Assembly (NCBI RefSeq): GCF_009380215.1
Contig: NZ_WHUG01000005.1
Location: 124,001 to 188,000 of the forward strand
DNA: 64,000 nucleotides
Source: Rugamonas aquatica
GTDB lineage: Bacteria; Pseudomonadota; Gammaproteobacteria; Burkholderiales; Burkholderiaceae_D
Direction: 5' to 3'
Shown here: piece by piece, positions 1-9,291 of the stretch
How positions within the stretch are numbered: position 1 is the stretch's first letter
Layout: every line of letters starts with the position of its first letter
Position numbers and translations under genes: made by a program
The notes under the pieces: generated by a model
What the model was told of the DNA's origin: nothing
Databases searched by the model: none
The model's input: the letters and a program-made list of their open reading frames with translations, nothing else

Positions 1-389
1 CGCTGGCGGCGGCCAAGCACGGAGCTCGGCATATCAGGCCGGGCGGTTCGATCACGTTCACGACCGGCATCGCAGCGATGCGGCCGCAGTCGGGATGGGT
101 ACTGGGGGCCAGCGTGTGCGGTGCGATGGAGGCTTTGACGCGGGCGCTGGCGGTGGAGCTGGCGCCGTTGCGGGTCAACGCCGTGTCGCCGGGCGTGACC
201 GCGACGAACCTGTGGGCGGACATGGCGCCGGTGCAGCGCAAGCAGATGTTCGACGATGTCGGCGATGCGCTGCTGGTCGGCCGTGTGGGCTCGGCGGAAG
301 ACATCGCCGCCGCCTACCTGTTCCTGATGACCAGCGGCTTCGCCACCGGCCAGACCCACATCGTCGACGGCGGAGCACTATTGATCTAG
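1..389 (+). CDS. Short-chain dehydrogenase/reductase, C-terminal part (5' end outside window)
   Basis: The open frame enters from the left edge (codons in phase with position 3) and stops with TAG at 387-389. The visible part has the SDR strand GSITFTTG, then the helix GAMEALTRALAVELAP, then RVNAVSPG, which is the usual C-terminal half of the Rossmann fold. Aligning this helix with ordinary SDRs puts Gly and Cys where the catalytic Tyr and Lys of YxxxK normally sit (segment LGASVCGAME). Either this is a catalytically unusual SDR or a group that uses other residues. Substrate cannot be told. It is followed by a strong terminator and is separate from the next gene. Confidence 0.85.
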   Translation, partial: LAAAKHGARHIRPGGSITFTTGIAAMRPQSGWVLGASVCGAMEALTRALAVELAPLRVNAVSPGVTATNLWADMAPVQRKQMFDDVGDALLVGRVGSAEDIAAAYLFLMTSGFATGQTHIVDGGALLI

Positions 390-410
390 GCCGAAGACGG
401 TTGAGAATGG

Positions 411-452
411 CAGGCGCAGGATATCAAAACGATGTCCTGCGCCTGTTTTTTT
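411..452 (+). terminator. Rho-independent terminator of the SDR gene
   Basis: An 11-bp perfect stem, CAGGCGCAGGA with TCCTGCGCCTG, encloses a 13-nt loop and is followed directly by a run of seven T. It lies 21 bases behind the SDR stop codon. Confidence 0.92.
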
Positions 453-493
453 CAGTGCCGCTTGAAGGATGTCCTCAAGCCACTACACTGAAA
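450..493. repeat. 44-bp two-armed inverted repeat upstream of the DUF433 gene
   Basis: Outer arms TTTCAGTG (450-457) and CACTGAAA (486-493) are exact complements. Inner arms CTTGAAGGA (461-469) and TCCTCAAG (472-479) form a second, slightly imperfect stem around TG. It ends 24 bases before the ATG of the next gene, so it could be an operator or a leader hairpin. It is separate from the terminator stem just upstream. Confidence 0.55.
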
Positions 494-517
494 TGACAAC
501 ATACACATGGGAAGACA

Positions 518-985
518 ATGTCATCCGAATTATTTCATGACACGGACAGTCCTGATAGCTGGATCAATGCCATGCCCAACTATGACGACGAGATAGAATT
601 TGACGAGGATTGCCCGGAGCTTGATTCGGAATTCTTTGACAACGCGGTTCACCGCATTCACGGACGGATCGTAGCACCGCGAAAGTCTCCGACCGATCCG
701 GTTGACCCGGAAGTGCTGGCCTACATGAAGGCCATCACGCCGCTGGTGCAGATGGAACCCGATATTCTGGGCGGTATGCCGGTATTCAAGAGCACGCTGG
801 TACCCATCAAACGGATGTTCGCCTATCTGCTAACGGGCAAGCCCATGGCTGACTTTTTGGCCGACTATCCATCGGTCTCCCGCGACACCGCCATCGGCGT
901 GCTGGAGAACGATGCGACCTTGTTTTACGAAGCGATCAGCAAAGCAATCGACTCAGCGGCAATGCCCTCTTCCCTGCCCAGGTAA
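518..985 (+). CDS. DUF433 domain protein (antitoxin-like), 155 aa
   Basis: The ATG has a fitting ribosome site, GGAAGA, 5-6 bases upstream. The first 60 residues are acidic and poorly conserved in type. Residues about 78-140 match the DUF433 pattern: [20 protein letters not shown], then a helix ending in [11 protein letters not shown] and a final helix. DUF433 proteins are small winged-helix-like proteins often found as antitoxins of VapC-type toxins, but no toxin gene lies beside this one. The last 61 bases overlap the 3' end of ispF on the other strand. A regulatory role is inference from the domain only. Confidence 0.75.
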   Translation: MSSELFHDTDSPDSWINAMPNYDDEIEFDEDCPELDSEFFDNAVHRIHGRIVAPRKSPTDPVDPEVLAYMKAITPLVQMEPDILGGMPVFKSTLVPIKRMFAYLLTGKPMADFLADYPSVSRDTAIGVLENDATLFYEAISKAIDSAAMPSSLPR

Positions 986-1413
986 CCCAGCTTCTCATTG
1001 GTCTTGGCCTTGATGTTGACCTGGCCGACAGCCACGCCCAGATCCTCCGCGATATTCGCGCACATGCCGGCGATGTGCGGCGCCATCTTCGGACGTTGCG
1101 CGATGATGGTCGCGTCGATATTGCCGATGCTGTAGCCGGTGGCCACCACGCGCCGCGCCGCCTCCTTCAACAAGGTGCGCGAATCGGCGCCCTTGAACTG
1201 CGGATCGGTATCCGGAAAGTGCTTGCCGATGTCGCCCAGCGCAGCCGCGCCGAGTATCGAATCGGTGATCGCGTGCAGCAGCACGTCGGCGTCCGAATGC
1301 CCCAGCAGGCCCACATGATGCGGGATGTCGACGCCGCCGATAATCAGCTTGCGGCCTTCCACCAGTGCGTGGCAATCGTAGCCCTGGCCGATGCGGAATG
1401 GGAGTTTGGTCAT
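925..1413 (-). CDS. ispF: 2-C-methyl-D-erythritol 2,4-cyclodiphosphate synthase
   Basis: IspF makes MEcPP from CDP-ME 2-phosphate in the cytoplasmic MEP pathway of isoprenoid synthesis. The 162-residue length is normal. The metal-binding start motif GQGYDCHAL (with Asp and His ligands), GGVDIPH, the [11 protein letters not shown] box, and [11 protein letters not shown] are all present, and the end [14 protein letters not shown] is typical. It lies 15 bases behind ispD, the usual pairing. Its 3' end overlaps the convergent DUF433 gene. Confidence 0.97.
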   Translation of the reverse strand: MTKLPFRIGQGYDCHALVEGRKLIIGGVDIPHHVGLLGHSDADVLLHAITDSILGAAALGDIGKHFPDTDPQFKGADSRTLLKEAARRVVATGYSIGNIDATIIAQRPKMAPHIAGMCANIAEDLGVAVGQVNIKAKTNEKLGYLGREEGIAAESIALLIAS

Positions 1414-1428
1414 GTTTTCTATCCTGTG

Positions 1429-2142
1429 TTATTCGCCGGCAGCCAGATACATTTCCGCGATGCGGATGTCGGCCGGCAGCGTGACTTTCAAATTTCGTGG
1501 ATGGCCTTCGATCAGCCGCGGCGACAGGCCGAGCATCTCGACCGCGCTGGCGTCGTCCGTGATGGCGTTGGCGTCCGGCGCGCTGCCCAGGGCGCGCAGC
1601 AGCAGCTCGTAGCTGAACATCTGCGGCGTCTGCGCCAGCCACAGGCCGTTGCGCGAGACCGTCGTCGCGGCCACCGGCACCGCACCGGTCGCGCGCTTGA
1701 CCGTGTCCACCACCGGCAGCGCCAGCAGGCCGCCCGCCGCATCGTCGCCCACGCCGTCTATCAGCCTGGCGATCAGCGCCGGCGTCAGGCCGGGACGCGC
1801 AGCGTCGTGCACCATAATCATGTCACCGCCGGCCACCACGCCCTGCAGCTCGCGCAAGGCGTTGAGCACCGTGTCCATGCGCGTGGCGCCGCCGCAGCGC
1901 AGTACCGTCACGCCGTCCAGGTCCGCCGGCAGCACGCCGTCGATCTGGCCGTCGGCCGCGCTGACCACCACATAGGTGTGCGCCACCAGATCGCTGGCGC
2001 GGAAGGCGTCGACCGCGTGGCGCAGCATCGGCTTGCCGCCGACCGTCAGGTATTGTTTGGGTCCGTCCGCCGCCATGCGCGCGCCGACGCCGGCGGCGGG
2101 CAGCAGTGCAAAGTAGCGAGGTGTCGTTTTGGATGCAGTCAT
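1429..2142 (-). CDS. ispD: 2-C-methyl-D-erythritol 4-phosphate cytidylyltransferase
   Basis: IspD joins CTP and MEP to give CDP-ME, the step two before IspF. The N-terminal nucleotide-binding loop LLPAAGVGARMAADGPKQYL, the VHDAARPGL segment and the VTLPADIRIAEMYL end identify it. The ATG at 2142 (MTASKTTPRYFALLP) is preferred, giving 237 aa; an in-frame TTG nine bases upstream would add three residues. The ATG lies 5 bases behind the preceding stop codon, so translation is probably coupled. Confidence 0.96.
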   Translation of the reverse strand: MTASKTTPRYFALLPAAGVGARMAADGPKQYLTVGGKPMLRHAVDAFRASDLVAHTYVVVSAADGQIDGVLPADLDGVTVLRCGGATRMDTVLNALRELQGVVAGGDMIMVHDAARPGLTPALIARLIDGVGDDAAGGLLALPVVDTVKRATGAVPVAATTVSRNGLWLAQTPQMFSYELLLRALGSAPDANAITDDASAVEMLGLSPRLIEGHPRNLKVTLPADIRIAEMYLAAGE

Positions 2143-2147
2143 ATTCT

Positions 2148-2879
2148 TCAATTGTTTTTATGGCGGCGCAGCAGGATCGCAGCGATCTCGCCATCGCACA
2201 CCTTGCCCATGCGGGCGTATTCTTCCGGCGTATCGATCTCCGCCTGCTTCGGCCTGCCCTTTTCGAATTCGTCGCGGATGAACGGGAACCAGGTGCCGTT
2301 GATCTCGTGCTCCAGCGCCGACATCGCGGTGCCGGACGGCGCGTACAGCGGCTTGGCTTCGAACCGTTTGCTCAGCGCTTCGCGCACCACCTTCTCCACG
2401 CGCGCCAGGTTTTCCATATACGCCTGCAAATGCCGCTGCTCGTGTTCGAGGATCGCGTTGTAGCCGCAGGTGCCCGGCGCGAACTCGTTGCCGACATAGA
2501 TCAGCACCGGCGAATAATTCAACTTCACGTCCACGCGCGGCGCGATGCATTCGTAGCCGCTGACGGGATCCTGCAACACCGGCCCACCCAGATCGACCGT
2601 GTACTGGCCCTTGGTAACGGTCAGCCCCAGCGTCACCATCTTGTTGTCCATATTCCCGGACTTCGCGGTCAGCGCCCGATACGGCAGCTGGTTGTTGATG
2701 GTGTAGCCGTTCTGTTTTGCGGACAGCACGGAGATCGTCTTGGCGATGCTGTCTTCGCAGCGGATCTGGAACGGCGTGCGCGCCGCAGCGGCTGTAGCAG
2801 GCGCAGCCGGCGCGGCGGCATGCACCGCGCCGCTAACGGCCGACAGGCCGAAGGCGATGGCGGCGCACAGCGGCTTCAT
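2148..2879 (-). CDS. Secreted protein with HExxH motif (DUF922-like), 243 aa
   Basis: The ATG at 2879 overlaps the Nudix stop as ATGA, which fixes the start. The first 22 or so residues (MKPLCAAIAFGLSAVSGAVHA) form a signal peptide, so the product is periplasmic or secreted. A central segment reads ILEHEQRHLQAYMENL and holds HEQRH, a zinc-metallopeptidase-type HExxH. Two or more Cys (CEDS, YECI, GTCGYN, GKVCDG) could form disulfides. It resembles DUF922-type predicted secreted Zn proteases; activity is not shown. Its place between a Nudix gene and ispD gives no functional hint. Confidence 0.78.
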   Translation of the reverse strand: MKPLCAAIAFGLSAVSGAVHAAAPAAPATAAAARTPFQIRCEDSIAKTISVLSAKQNGYTINNQLPYRALTAKSGNMDNKMVTLGLTVTKGQYTVDLGGPVLQDPVSGYECIAPRVDVKLNYSPVLIYVGNEFAPGTCGYNAILEHEQRHLQAYMENLARVEKVVREALSKRFEAKPLYAPSGTAMSALEHEINGTWFPFIRDEFEKGRPKQAEIDTPEEYARMGKVCDGEIAAILLRRHKNN

Positions 2880-3433
2880 AGCTTCCAGTCGCCCGCGCGC
2901 AGCTTGTCCAGCCAGAAGATGCCGATGACGGTCTTGACGTCGGTGATCTTCCCTTCGCGTACCCATTGCAGCAGCTCGTCGATGGTGGCGGTGAAGGTTT
3001 CGAGGAACTCGCCGTCGTCCAGCTTCTGCGGGCCGGCCTTGAGGCCGCGTGCCAGGTACAGGTCCAGATGCTCGTCCGAGTAGGCGATGGCGTTGTGGAT
3101 GGTGCTGACGAACTGCCACTCGCTGGCGGTGTAGCCGGTTTCCTCTTCCAGTTCGCGCCTTGCGCTGGCCAGCGGGTCTTCGTTGTGATCGATTTTCCCG
3201 GCCGGGAATTCGATGAACACCTGATGCAGCGGATAGCGGTACTGGCGCTCCATCAGCACGGTGCCATCGTCCAGCAGTGGCAGGATCACCACGGCGCCGG
3301 GATGCAGCACGTATTCGCGCGTGGTGCGCTTGCCGTCGGGGAGTTCGATGGTGTCGCTTTGGACTTTGAGGAAACGGCCGTTGTAGACCAATTCACCGTC
3401 GATACGGGTTTCTGTCAGATGCTTGTCGTCCAT
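2876..3433 (-). CDS. Nudix hydrolase, ADP-ribose pyrophosphatase type
   Basis: The Nudix box is complete: G-x5-E-x7-RE-L-x-EE-x-G-Y, from GKIDHNEDPL to RRELEEETGY. The N-terminal half (VYNGRFLKV, VLHPGAVVILPLLDDG) and the length of 185 aa fit the NudF-like ADP-sugar diphosphatases, which cleave ADP-ribose to AMP and ribose 5-phosphate. The ATG at 3433 was chosen because GGAG lies about 9 bases before it; longer readings upstream look like out-of-gene sequence. It sits 34 bases behind DUF2818 and overlaps the next gene by ATGA. Confidence 0.9.
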   Translation of the reverse strand: MDDKHLTETRIDGELVYNGRFLKVQSDTIELPDGKRTTREYVLHPGAVVILPLLDDGTVLMERQYRYPLHQVFIEFPAGKIDHNEDPLASARRELEEETGYTASEWQFVSTIHNAIAYSDEHLDLYLARGLKAGPQKLDDGEFLETFTATIDELLQWVREGKITDVKTVIGIFWLDKLRAGDWKL

Positions 3434-3467
3434 ACCTGCTCCACTGTCGTTGAAGAACGATAGTGTA

Positions 3468-3773
3468 TCAGCCGTGGCGCTTGCGCAGGTAGCGGACGAT
3501 GAATCCCGGGAAGCCCAGGACGATGAAGATGCAGGCGGAGATCGCGTAGAACTCCCAGGTCTGCTGGAAGCGATTGCCGATCTGCGCTTCGAGGGCGAAG
3601 CCGATAACGCCAACGACAAAGTACAGCACCGTCATTTCCGCCAGCCGCACGAACAGCGGCTTGCGGGGCCAGCGAGTGGCCACCAGTGCGAATACTTTGT
3701 CATTGAAGAACGGCAGGTTGGCGGCCACCAGTGCAGCGGCGATCACCAACCAGCTTGCGACGGAAACATCCAT
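3468..3773 (-). CDS. DUF2818 small membrane protein
   Basis: A 101-residue protein with three hydrophobic segments (about residues 5-22, 45-65 and 74-93) and a basic tail RYLRKRHG. Its position right behind nuoN, sharing one base with its stop (TGATG), is the usual place for DUF2818 genes in betaproteobacteria. The function is unknown; the fixed linkage suggests a role in complex I assembly or stability, which is inference. Confidence 0.88.
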   Translation of the reverse strand: MDVSVASWLVIAAALVAANLPFFNDKVFALVATRWPRKPLFVRLAEMTVLYFVVGVIGFALEAQIGNRFQQTWEFYAISACIFIVLGFPGFIVRYLRKRHG

Positions 3774-5278
3774 CAGGTGTTCAGCGTCAGGGTGATGGCT
3801 TTCAGGCAGGCCGCCAGCAGCGGGCCTGGCAGAATGCCCAGGGCTACGATGGCCAGGCCGTTCAGGCTCAGAGCGAAGCTCATGTCGCCCTTCGCCACGA
3901 TAGGCGAATTGTCGACCGGCTCATCGAACCACATCACTTTAACAACGCGCAGGTAGTAGAACGCGCCGATCAGCGAGAACATCACCGCGAACACGGTCAG
4001 CCAGATCTGGCCGGTGCCCAGTACCGCGGTCAGCACCGAGAACTTGGCGGCAAAGCCCATCATCGGTGGCACGCCGGCCAGCGAGAACAGCAGGATGGAC
4101 ATAATCACGGCGAACCAGCCATTACGCTTGCTCAGGCCTTTGAAGTCGTTCAGGTTCTCGGCTTCGAAGCCGGCGCGCGACAACAGCATCAGCATGCCGA
4201 AGCTGCCGATGGTGGTCAGCACGTAGGTGATGGTGTAGTACATCGCGGCGCTGTAAGCAGCAGCAGCGCCGGAGCGGTCGGTGGTGCCCGCAACGCCGGC
4301 CAGCAGGCCAAGCAGCACGAAGCCGATTTGCGCGATGGTGGAGTAAGCCAGCATACGCTTCAAGTTGGTCTGCGCGATCGCGGTGATGTTACCGATGGCC
4401 AGCGACATAACCGCCAGCACCATCAGCATCTGCTGCCAATCGACTGCCATCGGCAGCAGGCCTTCCACCAGCAGGCGGATGCAGATGGCGAAGGTGGCGA
4501 TCTTCGGCGCGCCGCCCAGCAGCAGGGTCACTGCGGTAGGCGAACCTTCGTAGACGTCAGGCACCCACATGTGGAACGGTACTGCACCCAGCTTGAACGC
4601 CAGGCCGGCGACCAGGAACACCAGGCCGAAGACCAGGATGGTCGGCTTGATGGTGCCGGCGGCGACAGCGGTTGCCACTTTGGCGATGTCCAGCGTGCCG
4701 GTCGCGCCGTACAGCATCGAGATACCGTACAACAGGAAACCGGAGGCCAGCGCGCCCAGGATGAAGTACTTCATCGCGGCTTCGGTGGCTTTGTGGTTGT
4801 CGCGGCGGATGGCCACCAGCGCGTACAGCGACAGCGACATCAGTTCCACGCCCAGGTACACGGACAGGAAGTTCGAACCGGAGATCATCACCAGCTGGCC
4901 CAGCGTGGCGAACAGCGCCAGCACGTAGAACTCGCCGCCCAGGTTACCGCTCAACATGCCGCGGTCGTCCGCGTATTGGCGCGAGTAGACCAGCGTCAGG
5001 CCGACAGTCAGGTAGGTGAACAGCTTGAGCAGGTTCGACATCGGGTCGGACACGAACATGCCGCTGAAGGTGTAGACCGTGGTGCCGGCCGCGAAGTCGT
5101 GGTAGCTCAGTGCACCGCAGATCAGGAGCGTCAGCAGCGACAGCACGTACGTTACCGAACGCTTACCCTGCGACAGGAACATATCGATCAACAGGATCGC
5201 CGAGGCGCCGATCAGCAGAACGATTTCTGCATACACCGGCACCATGTCGATAACAGGTTGTGGAATTGGAGTAGTCAT
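3773..5278 (-). CDS. nuoN: NADH-quinone oxidoreductase subunit N
   Basis: Antiporter-like proton-pumping subunit of the membrane arm of complex I, about 14 transmembrane helices. Typical stretches are [40 protein letters not shown] and [16 protein letters not shown], which carry the conserved Glu and Lys of the proton channel. Length 501 aa is normal. It follows nuoM by 16 bases. Confidence 0.98.
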   Translation of the reverse strand: MTTPIPQPVIDMVPVYAEIVLLIGASAILLIDMFLSQGKRSVTYVLSLLTLLICGALSYHDFAAGTTVYTFSGMFVSDPMSNLLKLFTYLTVGLTLVYSRQYADDRGMLSGNLGGEFYVLALFATLGQLVMISGSNFLSVYLGVELMSLSLYALVAIRRDNHKATEAAMKYFILGALASGFLLYGISMLYGATGTLDIAKVATAVAAGTIKPTILVFGLVFLVAGLAFKLGAVPFHMWVPDVYEGSPTAVTLLLGGAPKIATFAICIRLLVEGLLPMAVDWQQMLMVLAVMSLAIGNITAIAQTNLKRMLAYSTIAQIGFVLLGLLAGVAGTTDRSGAAAAYSAAMYYTITYVLTTIGSFGMLMLLSRAGFEAENLNDFKGLSKRNGWFAVIMSILLFSLAGVPPMMGFAAKFSVLTAVLGTGQIWLTVFAVMFSLIGAFYYLRVVKVMWFDEPVDNSPIVAKGDMSFALSLNGLAIVALGILPGPLLAACLKAITLTLNT

Positions 5279-5294
5279 TTATGTGTTTCCGTTT

Positions 5295-6800
5295 TCAGTA
5301 AGGCAGCTTGCTGTGTGCAACGTGAGCCAGCAGGTCTGCAACCGAGGTTTGCATCGTGTCGGTGAACGGCGCTGGGTACAGACCCATGGCCAGGACGCAG
5401 ACCGCCAGAATACCCAGCATCAGGAATTCGCGGCCGTTGACATCGACCAGTTCAGCCACATGGTGGTTGGCGACCTTGCCGAAGATGACGCGCTTGGCCA
5501 TCCACAGCGAGTACGCTGCGCCGAAGATCAGCGCGGTCGCGGCCAGCAGGCCAATCCAGAAGTTGAACTGGGTGGCGCCCAGGATCACCATGAACTCGCC
5601 GACGAAGCCGGAAGTCGCTGGCAGACCGCAGTTGGCCATCGAGAAGAAGATGAACAGCGCGGCGAACTTCGGCATCTTGTTGACCACACCACCGTAGTCG
5701 GCGATCTGGCGCGAGTGCGCCTGGTCGTACAGTACGCCGATGCACAGGAACATCGCGCCGGAGATGAAGCCGTGCGAGATCATTTGCACGATGGCGCCCT
5801 GCACTGCCATGGCGTTGAAGACGAAGAAGCCCAGCGTGACGAAGCCCATGTGCGCGATCGACGAGTAGGCGACCAGCTTTTTCATGTCCTTCTGTACCAG
5901 CGCGACCAGGCCGATGTAGATCACGGCGATCAGCGACAGGGTGATGACGAACGGCGCCATGTAGTGCGATGCGTCAGGCACGATAGGCAGAGAGAATCGC
6001 AGGAAGCCGTAAGCACCCAGCTTCAGCATGATCGCGGCCAGCACGGCGGAACCGCCGGTCGGCGCTTCCACGTGGACATCCGGCAGCCAGGTGTGGACCG
6101 GGAACATCGGCACCTTGACGGCGAAGGCCATGAAGAAGGCGATGAAGATGAAGATCTGTTCTTTCATCGTCAGGGCGATCTTGTGCCACATCAGGATGTC
6201 GAAGCTGCCGCCCGATACCTTGTACAGGTAGATGATGGCGACCAGCGTCAGCAGCGAGCCGAAGAAGGTGTACAGGAAGAACTTGAACGATGCGTACACG
6301 CGGTTCTCGCCGCCCCACACGCCGATGATGATGTACATCGGGATCAGGGTCGCTTCGAAGAAGAAGTAGAACAGCAGGCCGTCCATCGCGCAGAACACGC
6401 CGATCATCAGGCCGGACAGGATCAGGAAGGCGCCCATGTATTGAGCGACGCGCTTCTGGATCACCTGCCAGGCCGAGATCACGACGATCACGGTGATGAA
6501 GGCGGTCAGCGGTACGAACCACAGCGACAGGCCGTCGATGCCCAGCGAGTAGTAGATGTTGAAGCGCTCGATCCACGGCGACTTCTCGACGAACTGCATG
6601 CCGTGGGCGGTGTTGCTGAAATTGGTAATCAGCGGGATGGTCGCGGCGAAGCTGACCAGCGCGCCGATCAGCGATCCAACGCGGACCAGCGCCGCATTGG
6701 TATCACGGCCTACAGCCAGCACGATCAGGCCGAAGATAATCGGGAGCCAGATCGCGAGGCTCAGGTAAGGAGGTAGTGTAGATATGGTTGACTGCATCAT
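5295..6800 (-). CDS. nuoM: NADH-quinone oxidoreductase subunit M
   Basis: Second antiporter-like subunit of complex I. The pattern LFYFFFEATLIPMYIIIGVW holds the conserved channel Glu, and VKVPMFPVHTWLPDVHVEAP plus MKKLVAYSSIAHMGF hold the Lys/His residues of the proton path. 501 aa with the usual hydrophobic layout. It lies 31 bases behind nuoL. Confidence 0.98.
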   Translation of the reverse strand: MMQSTISTLPPYLSLAIWLPIIFGLIVLAVGRDTNAALVRVGSLIGALVSFAATIPLITNFSNTAHGMQFVEKSPWIERFNIYYSLGIDGLSLWFVPLTAFITVIVVISAWQVIQKRVAQYMGAFLILSGLMIGVFCAMDGLLFYFFFEATLIPMYIIIGVWGGENRVYASFKFFLYTFFGSLLTLVAIIYLYKVSGGSFDILMWHKIALTMKEQIFIFIAFFMAFAVKVPMFPVHTWLPDVHVEAPTGGSAVLAAIMLKLGAYGFLRFSLPIVPDASHYMAPFVITLSLIAVIYIGLVALVQKDMKKLVAYSSIAHMGFVTLGFFVFNAMAVQGAIVQMISHGFISGAMFLCIGVLYDQAHSRQIADYGGVVNKMPKFAALFIFFSMANCGLPATSGFVGEFMVILGATQFNFWIGLLAATALIFGAAYSLWMAKRVIFGKVANHHVAELVDVNGREFLMLGILAVCVLAMGLYPAPFTDTMQTSVADLLAHVAHSKLPY

Positions 6801-6831
6801 GGTTATCGTTATCTCTTTGCGTATCAGCTAA

Positions 6832-8934
6832 TTAAGCGTGCCAAAACGGCAGGAAGTAGACCAGGAACCCCAGAATGCCGAGGATCATGACGAACGCGTA
6901 GTGGTAGATATAACCAGTCTGCGCCAAACGGGTCAGCGTCGAGAACCAGCCCACCACTTTGGCGCTGCCGTTGACCAGCAGGCCGTCGATCAGGGTCTTG
7001 TCGCCCACGTTCCACAGGCCATTGCCCAGGGCGCGCGCGCCGCCGGCGAATACGACCTCGTTGAACTTGTCCATGTAGTACTTGTTGTCCAGCAGCGTGT
7101 GCAGGAACTTGAACTTGGCGTAGAACCAGGCCGGTACGCGTGGATTGATCATGTAGCAGTAGTACGCGGTAGCGACACCGGAGATGGCCAGCCACAGCGG
7201 CAGCGACGTCAGCGAGTGCATCGCCATCGCCATCGGGCCGTGGAATTCGTGCGCCAGTTCTTCCATCGCAGGATGGTTTTCGCCGAAGGTGATGACACCT
7301 TTGAAGAAGTCGCCGAACAGCATAGGACCGATGGTCAGGTAGCCGATGATGACCGAAGGGATGGCCAGCATCGCCAGCGGGAACCAGACCACGAATGGCG
7401 ATTCATGCGGCTTCTGGCCTGGTGCCAGACCGTGGTGAGCGTGGTCGTCTTCCTCGTCGTGGCCGTGGTCGTCGTGACCGTGGCCGTCGTGGGCGGCGGC
7501 TGCGTTCGTCCCATGGGACTCACCATGGTGATGATCGTCATGCGCGTGGGCCTTGCCGAAACGCTCTTCGCCGTGGAATACCAGGAAGTACATGCGGAAC
7601 GAGTAGAACGCGGTCACGAACACGCCAGCCAGCACGGCGAAGTTAGCGAAGCCTGCGCCCCAGATGTGGGTCGCGGCGACGGCTTCGATGATCGAATCCT
7701 TCGAGTAGAAGCCCGAGAAGAACGGGGTGCCGATCAGCGCCAGGGAACCCAGCAGGGAAGTGATCCAGGTGATAGGCATGTACTTGCGCAGGCCGCCCAT
7801 GTTGCGGATGTCCTGATCGTGGTGCATGCCGATGATGACCGAACCGGCGCCAAGGAACAGCAGCGCTTTGAAGAATGCGTGGGTCATCAGGTGGAACACA
7901 GCCACCGAGTAAGCGGACGAACCCAGCGCCACGGTCATGTAGCCCAGCTGCGACAGCGTCGAGTAAGCGACCACGCGCTTGATATCGTTCTGGATGATGC
8001 CCAAGAAGCCCATGAACAGCGCGGTGATCGAACCGATGACCAGGATGAACGACAGCGCGGTGTCCGACAGTTCGAACAACGGCGACATGCGCGTCACCAT
8101 GAAGATACCTGCCGTAACCATGGTCGCGGCGTGGATCAGTGCGGAGATCGGGGTCGGGCCTTCCATCGAGTCAGGCAGCCAGACGTGCAGCGGGAACTGC
8201 GCCGATTTGCCCATCGCGCCGATGAACAGGCAGATGCAGGCTACGGTCAGTAGCGCCCAGTCGGTGCCCGGCAGGGTCAGCGTCATCAGCTGTTCCTTCT
8301 TGGCGAAGACTTCCTGGTAGTCCATCGAACCGGCGTAGGCCAGCAGCAGGCCGATACCCAGGATGAAGCCGAAGTCGCCGACGCGGTTGACCAGGAAGGC
8401 CTTCATGTTGGCCACGATCGCCGTTGGGCGGGTGTACCAGAAGCCGATCAGCAGGTACGACACCAGGCCCACCGCTTCCCAGCCGAAGAACAGCTGCAGG
8501 AAGTTGTTCGCCATGACCAGCATCAGCATCGAGAACGTGAACAGCGAGATGTACGAGAAGAAGCGGTTGTAGCCTTCGTCTTCCGCCATGTAGCCGATGG
8601 TGTACACGTGCACCATCAGCGACACGAAGGTGACCACGCACATCATCATCGCCGACAGCGCGTCGATCTGGAAGCCGATTTCCAGCTTCAGGCCGGCCAC
8701 GGTCATCCAGTTGTAGACGGTGCCGTTGTAGTGGGCGCCGTTGACGACATCGTTCAGCGTCATCGCCGACAGGATGAAGGCAACCAGCACGCCCAGGATG
8801 GTCGCGGTGTGCGAGGTCTTGCGACCTACGACGTTGCCGAAGAATTTAGTTCCTAACAAGCCCGCAATCGCGGCGCCGGCCAGCGGCGCCAAGGGTACGG
8901 CTAGCAGGAGATTAGGGTTAAGAGTAACCGCCAT
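6832..8934 (-). CDS. nuoL: NADH-quinone oxidoreductase subunit L, with His-rich loop
   Basis: Largest antiporter-like subunit of complex I (700 aa), including the long lateral C-terminal helix. Key stretches are LQLFFGWEAVGLVSYLLIGF, KSAQFPLHVWLPDSMEGPTP and IKRVVAYSTLSQLGYM. Unusual is a hydrophilic insertion at residues 463-501 (about 7432-7548) that holds 14 His along with many Asp and Glu, between VFHGEERFGKA and GLAPGQKPHESPF. It should form an exposed loop able to bind metal ions. Otherwise the protein is ordinary. nuoK lies 48 bases upstream. Confidence 0.98.
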   Translation of the reverse strand: MAVTLNPNLLLAVPLAPLAGAAIAGLLGTKFFGNVVGRKTSHTATILGVLVAFILSAMTLNDVVNGAHYNGTVYNWMTVAGLKLEIGFQIDALSAMMMCVVTFVSLMVHVYTIGYMAEDEGYNRFFSYISLFTFSMLMLVMANNFLQLFFGWEAVGLVSYLLIGFWYTRPTAIVANMKAFLVNRVGDFGFILGIGLLLAYAGSMDYQEVFAKKEQLMTLTLPGTDWALLTVACICLFIGAMGKSAQFPLHVWLPDSMEGPTPISALIHAATMVTAGIFMVTRMSPLFELSDTALSFILVIGSITALFMGFLGIIQNDIKRVVAYSTLSQLGYMTVALGSSAYSVAVFHLMTHAFFKALLFLGAGSVIIGMHHDQDIRNMGGLRKYMPITWITSLLGSLALIGTPFFSGFYSKDSIIEAVAATHIWGAGFANFAVLAGVFVTAFYSFRMYFLVFHGEERFGKAHAHDDHHHGESHGTNAAAAHDGHGHDDHGHDEEDDHAHHGLAPGQKPHESPFVVWFPLAMLAIPSVIIGYLTIGPMLFGDFFKGVITFGENHPAMEELAHEFHGPMAMAMHSLTSLPLWLAISGVATAYYCYMINPRVPAWFYAKFKFLHTLLDNKYYMDKFNEVVFAGGARALGNGLWNVGDKTLIDGLLVNGSAKVVGWFSTLTRLAQTGYIYHYAFVMILGILGFLVYFLPFWHA

Positions 8935-8982
8935 GATGAACCTTAATCGTTATTTTTCGAGGTTTGAACTTTAGCCACGGGA

Positions 8983-9291
8983 TCAACCCTTCAGGCTATC
9001 CAGGTCTTCAACGTTGATGGTGTCCAGGTTACGGAACATCACCACCAGGATCGCGAGGCCGATTGCCGATTCAGCAGCCGCCACGGTCAGGATGAAGAAC
9101 ACAAAGATCTGCCCGGCCGCATCGCCCAGGTAGTGCGAGAACGCGATGAAGTTCATGTTCACTGCCAGCAGCATCAATTCGATGGCCATCAGCAGAACGA
9201 TGATGTTCTTGCGGTTCAGGAAAATACCGACGATCGAGATCGCGAACAGTATCGCGCCAAGAACGAGGTAGTGAGCGAGCGATAAAGTCAT
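8983..9291 (-). CDS. nuoK: NADH-quinone oxidoreductase subunit K
   Basis: A 102-residue subunit with three membrane helices. The two conserved membrane Glu are seen in [13 protein letters not shown] and [13 protein letters not shown]. The start ATG has GGAGGCACC just before it and overlaps the nuoJ stop (ATGA). Confidence 0.98.
   Translation of the reverse strand: MTLSLAHYLVLGAILFAISIVGIFLNRKNIIVLLMAIELMLLAVNMNFIAFSHYLGDAAGQIFVFFILTVAAAESAIGLAILVVMFRNLDTINVEDLDSLKG

Noticed and set aside
3731..5365. 544-codon plus-strand frame over nuoN
   Set aside because: Gln/His/Arg-rich shadow translation opposite a well-conserved gene; similar long shadows at 1075-2463, 5244-6776, 52690-54666 and 58893-60614 were rejected for the same reason.
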